Shown here piece by piece: positions 50,375-58,889 of a stretch of DNA of 64,000 nucleotides. The DNA is from Lentibacillus sp. CBA3610 (GTDB lineage: Bacteria > Bacillota > Bacilli > Bacillales > Amphibacillaceae), in NCBI RefSeq assembly GCF_013373365.1, contig NZ_CP035925.1, forward strand, positions 3,348,001 to 3,412,000, in the 5' to 3' direction. A model generated the notes under the pieces. The model searched no databases, was not told the origin of the DNA, and worked only from the letters and a program-made list of their open reading frames with translations. The translations under genes were made by a program, and so were the position numbers. Position 1 is the stretch's first letter. The number at the start of each line of letters is the position of its first letter.

Positions 50375-52864
50375 CTAATTTTTTTCAACTAAAGAAATAG
50401 CATAGGGAATTGCATGTTTTGCAACTTCAAAGTCATAATATATTATTCCCGGTTTGTTAACATTAACTTCTATTATATAAACTTTCATTTCTTTATCTAT
50501 TGCTATATCGAATGCAATTTCACTTAAATGTTCATCGTATAAATTGTCGAAGATTTCCGAACAACGTAAAGTGATAAATTTTATATCTTCTTTAATTTTT
50601 TTACTTGAAAAGTTTCTATCTAAAAATCCAGATAGTTCACCAATATAGCCTCCCTTACTAGTGCTGGAAATGACTGCATAATAAAATCCTATCCTAGGAT
50701 AACTGTTGACAATTGACCATTCACCATTATCACCTTTCATCATATGAACTCTAATATCAAATGGCTGTCCCTCTAATGTTCTTGTTTCAATGTATTCCTG
50801 AACAATAAAAGTTCCCTGTTTAATCAATTTTCTAAGGTAATTTCTGATAGAAACTTCATTATAATATTTTTCGTGTTCACCCACTGCAACAAAAAAGTCA
50901 TCAATGTCTTGTTTTTCTATAAAATGAACTCCCTTTGCAAACGAACCAACTTCAGGTTTGAGAATGACTTTTCTGTACTTATTAATAAATTTGAAAATGT
51001 CTTTTATTCGATCAACTTTTTGATAAGGTATGATGGCGTCGTCAATTTTTCCAGTTGATGTGAGTTTATCATAAACTTCCAACTTACTTATTGAATTCCC
51101 AAAAAATTCATTTGTGAACGGAATGTCTTCTAATTCTTCATATACAAATTTATACCCTTGCATTCCTCTAAGCCTTAGACGATCATATATAGCATCTGGA
51201 TACTCAACAATTTTAGTTACCCATTCTTTATCTTCATAGAAGTGCCCTCTAATCAGCATTTCACCAAAGTCTATGTCCCTAGGTGAAAAGTAGTAAAAAT
51301 CTACCCCCTCGTACTTAGCTACATAAGCACAGGCAACTGCTAAATTTTCAACTTCATTTTCGTTAACCAACATACCAATTCGATATCGGTTATCTAAATT
51401 CGCCCATTCCAAATCTGTAACAAGTGCATTAAACTGTCCTTTTGAAGTAGTTCCTTTATCGGATTCATTTGTATTTACAATACCATTTTTGGCAATATAG
51501 GTGGCATAAGCTATTGTATTTGATGCTCTTTCAGTTTCATGAAATGTCGATTGAGGTCCGTTGTTTACTTCATGCAGCCAAAAACGACCATTTTGATCAA
51601 TGGCTAAATCAAGTCCGAGCTCATCAAGAGCTAACCCATGTATTTTGTCGAGATGCTTTGTTAAATCAATGGCCAGCTTTCGAATCTCCTCACCATACTG
51701 TAGTCCATCTTTACCAAACTGTTCCTTTAATAGGACTTCAAAATTATCTGTTCTGCCACCACGGCTGATGTTACTAAGAATACTTTGCCTATTTCCAATA
51801 CGTGGATAAATACGAGTTAATTGCCATTTCCCCTCACCATTTTTCTGAACGTGTGCGCGGATATCATAAGGTTCTCCTTCTTTTGTACGAGCTTGAATAT
51901 AGTGTTGAATCATATAGCTGTTTCTGTTCTTTAGAATAACTTTAGAAATCCATTCACTGAATTTTTCAGTACCAAGAACTTGTTCCTTTTTTTGGTCTAA
52001 TACGGAATACCGATTACCCCTTTTTTCGACAAAAAAGATATTTTCGCCCCGTCGTCCCATAATCGGCTTGAATACGACAATTTTATTATCCTGCATGAAA
52101 TCATGGATCACATTCTCATTCTTGCAAACCTTGAATGGAACGAGCAAATCCGCATATTTTCTATATTTGACGAGCTTTTTCGGCAAATGGTATTTATTAC
52201 CGACATAAAAACTGGTGAAGGGCAGTTCACGCCGCAATTTTCGTTCAACCCGGGATTGCTGGATGCGGGAGCTTGGACTGATATTATTGATGACATCCGG
52301 AAAAGGTGCATCGATTTTTTGCCATTGATTGTCTTTGAAAGCGTCAGCCTTGATCTGCCTGTTTTCAACATCCACATCATCTGAGGAAAAGAAGATTAGC
52401 CCGACACCCTGACGCTCTGCTTCTTCAATGTAGGCGTTAATCCGTTCTTCCGGATACGCGACACGAGGATTGGCTCTACTGGAATAGACACCAATTGTGA
52501 TGGGCTGTGCCACCTGTTCACCGGAAATGCCAGCTTCAAATGTCCATCTCAATTCCCTCAACTGCGGCATCAGCGAAAACTGGACGACTTCTGCGATTTT
52601 CAGGAAATTCCCCTGTTCCATTTGTTTGGCAATCAAGTGGATACTGCGCTCAATGTTTTTTTTACTTTTATGAATGCTTTCCGATTGTGTACTTGTTAAT
52701 GTTTTCTCAATGGCACTAAATCCATCAACAATGGAACTGAATATATAAACACTTTGATTAAAATTCTTTTCTTTGGACAGACCGGAAAAATGGTCAGTCG
52801 CTTCGATTAATGTATCAATAATGTTCAATGTCTGTGGAAGTTTCTTTTCTTTAAGTGTAGCCAT
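50375..52864 (-). CDS. Tandem YheC/YheD-type ATP-grasp protein
   Basis: An 829-residue protein. Residues about 1-120 are helical without a known domain. Then two consecutive modules follow, each a pre-ATP-grasp domain plus an ATP-grasp domain: module 1 (ITIGVYSSRANPRVAYPEER; FKPIMGRRGENIFFV; metal-binding FWLHEVNNGPQ) and module 2 (YRIGMLVNENEVENLAVACA; LKPEVGSFAKGVHFIE; YIIEVNVNKPG). Both keep the ExN metal motif, so both may be active ligases. Single-module relatives are called endospore coat-associated. The duplicated, N-terminally extended layout is unusual. It converges on flagellin. Product unknown. Confidence 0.85.
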   Translation of the reverse strand: MATLKEKKLPQTLNIIDTLIEATDHFSGLSKEKNFNQSVYIFSSIVDGFSAIEKTLTSTQSESIHKSKKNIERSIHLIAKQMEQGNFLKIAEVVQFSLMPQLRELRWTFEAGISGEQVAQPITIGVYSSRANPRVAYPEERINAYIEEAERQGVGLIFFSSDDVDVENRQIKADAFKDNQWQKIDAPFPDVINNISPSSRIQQSRVERKLRRELPFTSFYVGNKYHLPKKLVKYRKYADLLVPFKVCKNENVIHDFMQDNKIVVFKPIMGRRGENIFFVEKRGNRYSVLDQKKEQVLGTEKFSEWISKVILKNRNSYMIQHYIQARTKEGEPYDIRAHVQKNGEGKWQLTRIYPRIGNRQSILSNISRGGRTDNFEVLLKEQFGKDGLQYGEEIRKLAIDLTKHLDKIHGLALDELGLDLAIDQNGRFWLHEVNNGPQSTFHETERASNTIAYATYIAKNGIVNTNESDKGTTSKGQFNALVTDLEWANLDNRYRIGMLVNENEVENLAVACAYVAKYEGVDFYYFSPRDIDFGEMLIRGHFYEDKEWVTKIVEYPDAIYDRLRLRGMQGYKFVYEELEDIPFTNEFFGNSISKLEVYDKLTSTGKIDDAIIPYQKVDRIKDIFKFINKYRKVILKPEVGSFAKGVHFIEKQDIDDFFVAVGEHEKYYNEVSIRNYLRKLIKQGTFIVQEYIETRTLEGQPFDIRVHMMKGDNGEWSIVNSYPRIGFYYAVISSTSKGGYIGELSGFLDRNFSSKKIKEDIKFITLRCSEIFDNLYDEHLSEIAFDIAIDKEMKVYIIEVNVNKPGIIYYDFEVAKHAIPYAISLVEKN

Positions 52865-52975
52865 GGCGTATGCTCCTTACAAAAATAGTCGGGAATAATC
52901 CTGTCTATTATATCGGCTAAAGGGATGCAAAATTGAACAGGAAATCCTTGTAAAACGATTACACTGATTTATGGG

Positions 52976-53031
52976 GTCTGTCCCCCACCACTTTAACGCG
53001 TTACCGCGGTGGGGGACAGACCCCATCAACG
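52976..53031. repeat. Palindromic GGGGTCTGTCCCC repeat, copy 1
   Basis: ATGGGGTCTGTCCCCCACCA pairs with the end GGTGGGGGACAGACCCCAT around a centre containing TTTAACGCGTTACC. A second, inverted copy is at 56845-56900. This type resembles REP/MITE-like elements of Bacillaceae. It lies downstream of the amidase and may also act as a terminator. Confidence 0.88.
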
Positions 53032-53035
53032 ACAC

Positions 53036-54421
53036 TTACATTTGAAACTGGAAGGGCTCCACGCTTTCCCATGCATATCCGACTTGAAGTAATTGTTGTT
53101 CGGAAAGGTGGTTGCCAATGAATTGCATGCCGGTGGGGAGTCCTCTTGAGTCTAATCCCATTGGCACTGATAAACCTGGTACCCCCGTTAAATTGACAGG
53201 AACGGTAAATGGCAAACAGCGTCTAATCACATCTAAATTTTGCTGGACCCAGTTCTGAGCAAATGCCGGTGTTGAGATAGGGATCGTTGGACCGAGCAAA
53301 ATATCGACTTCATCAAACGCTTTTTGGAACGCTTCTACCATTTTTCTGCGGGCTTGTTGGGCTCTGACGTATTGTGGCGAATTTGTCAATGCACCGGACA
53401 GAAGGAAAATTCGGTTATCTGCTGCATAATACTCTGGATGCGTCTGCAGCCATTCGTGATGGTAAGTGGATGCTTCCCCACCTACAATACTATAGCCTGC
53501 AAAAGTTGACATTGAAATTTGAGGAATGACAATTTCGCTTATTTCAGCTCCCAGACTTTTTAAAGTTGTTATGGCATTTTGGAGCAGTTTTTCCACATCC
53601 GGGTCTAATCCCTCGAGATAATACGTAGGGATACCGATTTTTATTCCTCTCATTCCTTTATGAAGATCTTCATTGTAATGCGATTCAGGGACATGAAGGC
53701 TTGCCGGATCATTCGCATCAAAACCTGCCATGCCGTCCAGCATTAGCGCCAAATCTGAAACCGATCGTGCCATTGGTCCCGCGGTATCCAATGACCAAGC
53801 TGAGGGGAACATATTAGAAGTGCTGATGAGCCCATAGGTTGTCTTTAACCCGTAAATACCGCACATCGCTGCAGGCAGGCGGATGGAGCCGAATGTATCT
53901 GATCCCGTTGCAAGTGTTGCCAGACCGGCTGCTAAAGCAGCACTGCTCCCGCCACTTGACCCGCCCGCCATATAATGGATGTTCCATGGATTTCGTGTCG
54001 TGCCAAAGGTCAAATTGGTACCGGTGGATCCGAGGGCAACTTCATGCATGTTCAATTTCCCCAGCATAATCCCGCCTGCCGCTAACAGTTTTTCTGCTGC
54101 TGGTGCCGTTTTGTCAGGAATAAAATCAGCAAAAAGTTTTGAGCCGTTTGTCGTTGGTATGCCTTTTGTATAGTAATTATCCTTAATACCGATCGGGATC
54201 CCATGGAGGGGTCCTTTATATTGGCCGTGCATAATGCTGTTTTCCGCTTCTTGTGCTTGTTGAAGGGCAACGTCGTGAAGAGGGGTGATATACGAATGGA
54301 TGGCTGGATCGATGGTATCGATTCGGTTTAAAAGATGTTTAGTCAATTCAACCGGAGATAGTTGTTTTGTCTGGATTAAAGGAGCAAGCTCAGCAGCCGT
54401 TAAGAAGCCTAGTTCAGCCAT
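53036..54421 (-). CDS. Amidase-signature family hydrolase
   Basis: A 461-residue amidase-family enzyme with the Ser-cisSer-Lys triad: Lys in GIPIGIKDNYY (about residue 79), Ser in MAGGSSGGSSAAL and the nucleophile Ser in GSDTFGSIRLPAA. The usual GSDTGGS has Phe in place of one Gly. The start overlaps a small upstream gene by 13 bases. The pairing with an AtzG-like protein suggests an AtzE-type or GatA-like hydrolase; the substrate is unknown. Confidence 0.85.
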   Translation of the reverse strand: MAELGFLTAAELAPLIQTKQLSPVELTKHLLNRIDTIDPAIHSYITPLHDVALQQAQEAENSIMHGQYKGPLHGIPIGIKDNYYTKGIPTTNGSKLFADFIPDKTAPAAEKLLAAGGIMLGKLNMHEVALGSTGTNLTFGTTRNPWNIHYMAGGSSGGSSAALAAGLATLATGSDTFGSIRLPAAMCGIYGLKTTYGLISTSNMFPSAWSLDTAGPMARSVSDLALMLDGMAGFDANDPASLHVPESHYNEDLHKGMRGIKIGIPTYYLEGLDPDVEKLLQNAITTLKSLGAEISEIVIPQISMSTFAGYSIVGGEASTYHHEWLQTHPEYYAADNRIFLLSGALTNSPQYVRAQQARRKMVEAFQKAFDEVDILLGPTIPISTPAFAQNWVQQNLDVIRRCLPFTVPVNLTGVPGLSVPMGLDSRGLPTGMQFIGNHLSEQQLLQVGYAWESVEPFQFQM

Positions 54422-54603
54422 AGCATCAACCTCTTATCAACCACCGTAATCGGTACAGTTTGGTTTAGGTCAGGGAATGATTTAAGCGGTTCTTGAGCCT
54501 GATTAATTGTGACAAGTGTGTTTTGAATGTAAGGCACGTCATCCTCGAAGACAGGTAAACCTTGTAAGTATAAACCTTGTTTTATGAAGGTTGCATCATA
54601 CAT
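54409..54603 (-). CDS. Small AtzG/DUF4089-like amidase partner
   Basis: A 64-residue protein (QGLYLQGLPVFEDDVPYIQN, LKSFPDLNQTVPI) resembling DUF4089/AtzG proteins that form GatC-like belts around amidases. The gene overlaps the amidase start by 13 bases, so the two are probably made together. AAGGAGGAACG precedes the start on the minus strand. The family call rests on size, pattern and context. Confidence 0.6.
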   Translation of the reverse strand: MYDATFIKQGLYLQGLPVFEDDVPYIQNTLVTINQAQEPLKSFPDLNQTVPITVVDKRLMLWLN

Positions 54604-54649
54604 TGAACGTTCCTCCTTGTATTGACTTGCTTTAGTTGAAAGGTTAAAT

Positions 54650-54683
54650 AAAAAAACGGGGAAATAATCACTTTATTTCCCTG
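54650..54683 (-). terminator. Terminator after catalase-like gene 2
   Basis: On the minus strand AGGGAAATAAAG pairs with TTATTTCCCC, followed by GTTTTTTTATTT. It separates the catalase-like gene from the amidase pair. Confidence 0.85.
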
Positions 54684-54710
54684 GATTCTTTGTGCTATCG
54701 TTTTAAGATA

Positions 54711-56777
54711 CTAAGTTCGATTCCAAAAGCGTTGATGTGCAATGGCGTTGGCAAAATCCTTTCCAAAGTCAGGATTGTTTGCGGCAAAAACCACGCCGGC
54801 CAGGTTATTTTTTTCTGATGTGTAAAAACAAGACTCGCCGGTTGTTGCAACACCAATCGGTTTATAGTGCCTATACGCTTCACCTGCATAACGCATGACG
54901 TCTTGATTGAATCGCTCCTGGTTTTTAGTGCTTCCACCAACGACATAGAGCGCGTCAAGCAGATAAGGACTTGATGTAAGAAATGATTCATCAACCTTGA
55001 GTTTTGTGCCATCAGCACCTGTGACAGTACCAAGTTTTTCACTTATGATGGTTATAAAAATCCCATTTTGTTTTAGTGTGTTAAGCACATTTGTTACCTC
55101 TTGATCGTTAAAGCCATGACCAATCAGTACCCCGACTTTTTGCGTATAGGCATAACTTGGTGTATTGGCCTGGCTAAGGGAAGGATAACTTGTTGAGACA
55201 GGCACATGAGAGCCACTTGGACGGTCGACGCCTATATTGTCAGCAACGATGCATGCCATTTCCTTATCGACATTGACCAGCAAATTAACGGTTTGCTGGC
55301 GGACAGATTCGCTTTTCACACTTCCAACCTGATAGCTGAGTGCTTCTATGGTGTGTTGCTTTTCAACAGATGTCAAGCTATTCCAAAATATACGCGGCTG
55401 CGAAAAATGATCCCTGAACGAATCGCTTCGATTACGTATGACGTGGCCTTCAACTTTTTTTGGATAATGCGCATAGCCGCCTGCTTCAGGGGGTGTCTCG
55501 TATGGGGTATTATTTGCTAAGGAATTTTTATGATAGTTTACCTGATCAACATCGATTCGATACCTCATAGGGCCTCGTCGCTGATTATTATGAAATGGGC
55601 AAATTGGTTTATTAATCGGCAGTTCCTGAAAATTCGCTCCAATTCGATGTAATTGTGCACTTTGATAAGCAATTAACCTTCCCTGCAGGACGGGATCATT
55701 GGAAAAATCAATTCCCGGAACGACATTGGCAGGATTAAACGCGACTTGTTCTGATTCCGTATGGTAATTATCAATGTTTTTATTTAACGTCATCTTACCG
55801 ATAAAGTGAACAGGGACGAGCTCTTCCGGCCAAAACTTGGCAGGATCAAGCACATCAAAGTCGTATTTGAATTCATCCTCCAGTGGAATAAGCTGGACAC
55901 CTAATTCATATTCAGGATAAGCACCATGGTCAATTGCCTCTCTGAGATCCCGCCGGTGGAAGTCCGGGTCGAGTCCGCCGATTTTCAGTGCCTCATCCTG
56001 CGTTAGTGAATGAACACCAAGAACAGGCTTCCAAACAAACCGGACGAAGGTTGCTGCGCCCTGTTCGTTGACAAACAGGTACGTATTAATCCCCCACGAT
56101 TCCATCATTCGATAACTTCTGATAATCCCCCGGTCAGACATGATCCACAGCACCATATGAAGTGCTTCTTCGTTATTGGCTACATAATCCCAAAAGAGGT
56201 CGTGTGCACCGCTTGCTGTAGGAATATCATCATCCTGCTTCGATTGGTATGCATGCATCGCATCCGGAAACTTCATCGCCTCCTGATTAATTAATACAGG
56301 CATAGCAATTGTTGTCAGATCATAATTGCCTTCTTCTGTATAAAACTTAACACCCTGACAACGTAAATCCCTTGCTGTATCATAAGAGCCCCTGCTCCCT
56401 TGTACGGTAGAAAACCGGATAGTTAAAGGCGTCTTTTTCCCGGGTTCCTGTAAAAATCCAGCTTTTGTAAACTGTTTCATTGACTGATAGCATTCAAACT
56501 CCCCATGGGCACTGTAGCCTCTTGCATGAACCACTCTTTCCGGTGCCTCTTCATTCACAAAATGTGTCATTTTTTCAAAGTAATGCCAATCCTGATGTAA
56601 TGTTGGACCGCGTTCACCTGCTTTTAAATTAAATTGGTCGTCTGAAACTTTTCTTCCTTGATTTGTTGTCAATGGTTTTCCTGTGTTTTGGATACGGTAC
56701 TGATCCAGTTGTTCATCTTTTATGTTTTCACTGTAACCGCCGACGCCTTTCTTATGCCTTGAATTGGAATTATCCAT
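54711..56777 (-). CDS. HPII-type catalase-like protein 2 (distal Asn missing)
   Basis: A 688-residue paralogue of the protein at 46866-48962 with the same layout: catalase core and C-terminal PfpI-like domain (QKVGVLIGHGFNDQEVTNVL). The distal His (RVVHARGYS), Ser (IRFSTV) and proximal QGRLIAYQSAQ are kept; the segment that should hold the distal Asn reads YDLTTIAMPVLI. RDLRCQGVKFY replaces the usual RDVRGFATKFY. The gene lies between two palindromic repeats with the amidase pair. Its peroxide chemistry cannot be assumed. Confidence 0.88.
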   Translation of the reverse strand: MDNSNSRHKKGVGGYSENIKDEQLDQYRIQNTGKPLTTNQGRKVSDDQFNLKAGERGPTLHQDWHYFEKMTHFVNEEAPERVVHARGYSAHGEFECYQSMKQFTKAGFLQEPGKKTPLTIRFSTVQGSRGSYDTARDLRCQGVKFYTEEGNYDLTTIAMPVLINQEAMKFPDAMHAYQSKQDDDIPTASGAHDLFWDYVANNEEALHMVLWIMSDRGIIRSYRMMESWGINTYLFVNEQGAATFVRFVWKPVLGVHSLTQDEALKIGGLDPDFHRRDLREAIDHGAYPEYELGVQLIPLEDEFKYDFDVLDPAKFWPEELVPVHFIGKMTLNKNIDNYHTESEQVAFNPANVVPGIDFSNDPVLQGRLIAYQSAQLHRIGANFQELPINKPICPFHNNQRRGPMRYRIDVDQVNYHKNSLANNTPYETPPEAGGYAHYPKKVEGHVIRNRSDSFRDHFSQPRIFWNSLTSVEKQHTIEALSYQVGSVKSESVRQQTVNLLVNVDKEMACIVADNIGVDRPSGSHVPVSTSYPSLSQANTPSYAYTQKVGVLIGHGFNDQEVTNVLNTLKQNGIFITIISEKLGTVTGADGTKLKVDESFLTSSPYLLDALYVVGGSTKNQERFNQDVMRYAGEAYRHYKPIGVATTGESCFYTSEKNNLAGVVFAANNPDFGKDFANAIAHQRFWNRT

Positions 56778-56844
56778 TTCAACACCTCACCTTTCACACA
56801 ATTTACAAACATCACATTTTATGTGAAAGAGCTCGTCACTATTC

Positions 56845-56900
56845 ATGGGGTCTGTCCCCCACCACGGTAATGCGTTAAAGCGGTGAGGGACAGACCCCAT
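56845..56900. repeat. Palindromic GGGGTCTGTCCCC repeat, copy 2
   Basis: The same element as 52976-53031 but with its centre reversed (GGTAATGCGTTAAAGC), so it is inverted relative to copy 1. One arm has GTGAGGGAC instead of GTGGGGGAC. It lies upstream of the second catalase-like gene. Confidence 0.88.
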
Positions 56901-56946
56901 AAAATATGGTATCCTAATGGCAGCATAACAGATGGAGGTTTAACGA

Positions 56947-57111
56947 ATGGATTCTTTCTCACTATTAATGACACTCGCGATTATCGTAACCATTATGGAA
57001 GTTTTTGTGGCAATATTTTTAGTGAAAAAAGGGTTGAGCATATGGCGCACACTGTATACCTCGTTGCCCGTTATCGTGATTGTCTGGGTTGTGGCTTTTG
57101 TATATTCCTAG
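56947..57111 (+). CDS. Small two-helix membrane protein
   Basis: A 54-residue frame (MDSFSLLMTLAIIVTIMEVF onward, ending VWVVAFVYS) with two hydrophobic segments around a basic KKGLSIWR turn. GGAGG lies eight bases before the ATG. It converges on the YwaF-like gene and its stop nearly touches it. Unrecognised. Confidence 0.6.
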   Translation: MDSFSLLMTLAIIVTIMEVFVAIFLVKKGLSIWRTLYTSLPVIVIVWVVAFVYS

Positions 57112-57113
57112 AC

Positions 57114-57842
57114 TTACTGCTCAAACTTTTTGCGCGTGAAAAGCCTGTATAGCTTATATTGTACAAAGAAAACGACAAAGGCCAAGATACATAGATTCAC
57201 ATAATACCAGATTCCGCTTCCCAATAGATCGAGCGGTGTATTGGCTGTGGGGGTATGAGACAGATATAAATAGTTGGACCCCAGAAGCGGATTAACGAAA
57301 AACCCGATGATGGCAGCATAGATTAAGACATACCCATATGTTTTCAGTAATGTTTTAAATGTAATGGTGACGTTATTAGAAACCACTAAAAATATACTGG
57401 TCCATGAAATCGCAGTGTGATGAACAAAAAATTTCAAATAACGGTAATGCGGAAAGTCATATGGCAATTCGGGTGTCACCAGTGCTAAAAATGCCGGCAC
57501 AAGCCCAATGAAAAAGGTGATCTGGATTAATAGTTTATTATGATTGATAAGAGCGATGGCTCCGGTTATACCGGCTATACCGCAAAGGTGCAGAAATATA
57601 TGATCCGCTAAACTCCAAATGCCGTTCAGCGCGGTATATGTCTGATAACTCACTTCGGATAAAACGAGCAGGCTGAATAAACTCCAGCGAATCGTGTTGT
57701 AGACGGAGCGGTTATACAGTATTTTTTTGGCGAATAAAAGAAAAATCGTAATCCCGGCAAAATAAATGAATAATGCGATTAAATGACTCGAACCAAATGC
57801 TGTGAATGGTTCACCATGCTCTTCCAAAAATATGCCCATCAT
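57114..57842 (-). CDS. TIGR02206 family membrane protein (YwaF-like)
   Basis: A 242-residue protein with about seven membrane helices, including HIFLHLCGIAGITGAIALI and FPHYRYLKFFVHHTAISWTSI, characteristic of the TIGR02206/YwaF family. Function unknown. Confidence 0.8.
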   Translation of the reverse strand: MMGIFLEEHGEPFTAFGSSHLIALFIYFAGITIFLLFAKKILYNRSVYNTIRWSLFSLLVLSEVSYQTYTALNGIWSLADHIFLHLCGIAGITGAIALINHNKLLIQITFFIGLVPAFLALVTPELPYDFPHYRYLKFFVHHTAISWTSIFLVVSNNVTITFKTLLKTYGYVLIYAAIIGFFVNPLLGSNYLYLSHTPTANTPLDLLGSGIWYYVNLCILAFVVFFVQYKLYRLFTRKKFEQ

Positions 57843-57956
57843 CGTTTCCCCCGCACAGTTAATTTTAATCGATAGGAAAAAAGCCTTATTAAATGCAGTG
57901 TCACTTTATTATAAGGGGAAAAATTGAATTTGAAAATTAAAATTTGATTTTCGGTC

Positions 57957-57985
57957 TTTACAAAAGGGGGTAACCTGTATATAAT
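57957..57985 (+). promoter_or_regulatory. Promoter of the tRNA array
   Basis: TTTACA and TATAAT with a 17-base spacer lie about 55 bases before tRNA-Glu. Confidence 0.8.
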
Positions 57986-58040
57986 AAAATTTGTCGGTTT
58001 TGCCCGATACATATTTCAAGGCGTGGCACACGCGCTGTAT

Positions 58041-58115
58041 GGCCCGTTGGTCAAGTGGTTAAGACACCGCCCTTTCACGGCGGTAACACGGGTTCGAATC
58101 CCGTACGGGTCACCA
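58041..58115 (+). tRNA. tRNA-Glu(TTC)
   Basis: Acceptor GGCCCGT pairs with ACGGGTC; anticodon TTC in CCTTTCACG; CCA encoded. Confidence 0.96.
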
Positions 58116-58117
58116 AT

Positions 58118-58193
58118 GGAGGATTAGCTCAGCTGGGAGAGCACTTGCCTTACAAGCAAGGGGTCGCTGGTTCGAGCCCAGCATCCTCCACCA
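58118..58193 (+). tRNA. tRNA-Val(TAC)
   Basis: Acceptor GGAGGAT pairs with ATCCTCC; anticodon TAC in CCTTACAAG; CCA encoded. It lies two bases after tRNA-Glu. Confidence 0.96.
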
Positions 58194-58248
58194 TTTTTAT
58201 ACGCTGGTTTATATGTCACTCAATAATGTGACGGCGGCCAAAAATACC

Positions 58249-58279
58249 AAATGCCGGTCTAGCTCAATTGGCAGAGCAA
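58249..58279 (+). repeat. 5' fragment of tRNA-Thr (direct repeat)
   Basis: Thirty-one bases, AAATGCCGGTCTAGCTCAAT to CAGAGCAA, are identical to 58406-58436, where they begin the complete tRNA-Thr. Here the sequence then switches to non-tRNA sequence, so this is only the acceptor 5' strand and D arm. Confidence 0.9.
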
Positions 58280-58366
58280 GCCGCGGGCACCACCGAGAAG
58301 GCTACCATGTGCAGGCCTGCGAGGAGTGCTGCTTCACCGAAATAACTTACAACACGACGAGCTCAC
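58280..58366 (+). repeat. tRNA-associated element, Thr copy
   Basis: Non-tRNA sequence between the tRNA-Thr fragment and the complete gene. It contains CACCGAGAAGGCTACCATGT, GCAGGCCTGCGAGGAGTGC and TTACAACACGACGAGC, all matched with small changes at 58905-58985. No protein gene is convincing. Confidence 0.8.
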
Positions 58367-58409
58367 AAGATGATAATGCACATGACATTAAAATAATTAT
58401 TTTATAAAT

Positions 58410-58485
58410 GCCGGTCTAGCTCAATTGGCAGAGCAACTGACTTGTAATCAGTAGGTTGGGGGTTCAAGTCCTCTGGCCGGCACCA
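58410..58485 (+). tRNA. tRNA-Thr(TGT)
   Basis: Complete cloverleaf: acceptor GCCGGTC with GGCCGGC, anticodon TGT in GACTTGTAATC, CCA encoded. Its first 27 bases are duplicated upstream. Confidence 0.96.
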
Positions 58486-58533
58486 TTATATTTTTTATGT
58501 ATAATTTAAATCAATGTTAGTAACAATAGTTAC

Positions 58534-58618
58534 GGAGGGGTAGCGAAGTGGCTAAACGCGGCGGACTGTAAATCCGCTCCCTCAGGGTTCGGGAGTTCGA
58601 ATCTCTCCCCCTCCACCA
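58534..58618 (+). tRNA. tRNA-Tyr(GTA)
   Basis: A class II tRNA with a long variable arm (CTCCCTCAGGGTTCGGGAG region), anticodon GTA in GACTGTAAATC, CCA encoded. Confidence 0.96.
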
Positions 58619-58628
58619 TATGTTTTAT

Positions 58629-58700
58629 TGGGCTATAGCCAAGCGGTAAGGCATCGGGTTTTGATCCCGTGATTCGCTGGTTCGAATCCAGCTAGCCCAG
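58629..58700 (+). tRNA. tRNA-Gln(TTG)
   Basis: Acceptor TGGGCTA pairs with TAGCCCA; anticodon TTG in GTTTTGATC; no encoded CCA. Confidence 0.95.
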
Positions 58701-58752
58701 TCTTTTTTTATTTCAGGCTGTTTTCTGAAAGGCTGTCAACACAAGCGGAGTT

Positions 58753-58826
58753 TATTTCCGAAGCGGTGTCATTGCACTCAAATTTTTCAGTGTGTCGCAG
58801 TTTATATCAACTACGTGGTTAAAAAG
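58753..58826 (+). repeat. Dispersed intergenic repeat, copy 2
   Basis: Close match to 1968-2044 in the same orientation. It lies between tRNA-Gln and the second tRNA-associated element. Confidence 0.75.
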
Positions 58827-58889
58827 CAACAAACATTACGAAAAGAGCTTTTATCATATAAAACTCATACAGCAACTTACTGTACAAAC

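Noticed and set aside
56883..57152. An 89-codon frame overlapping 56947-57111
   Set aside because: The frame starting at 56947 has a proper ribosome binding site and two clean membrane segments; the longer frame has neither.
58253..58292. A 40-nt mini-tRNA: tRNA-Thr 5' end plus D arm ending in CACCA
   Set aside because: The CACCA belongs to the element sequence (CACCACCGAG) found also at the Lys copy, and the acceptor would have mismatches. It is better explained as a truncated gene fragment.
58213..58407. Open frame of 64 codons across the tRNA-Thr fragment
   Set aside because: It reads through tRNA and repeat sequence and the repeat copies do not keep a common frame.
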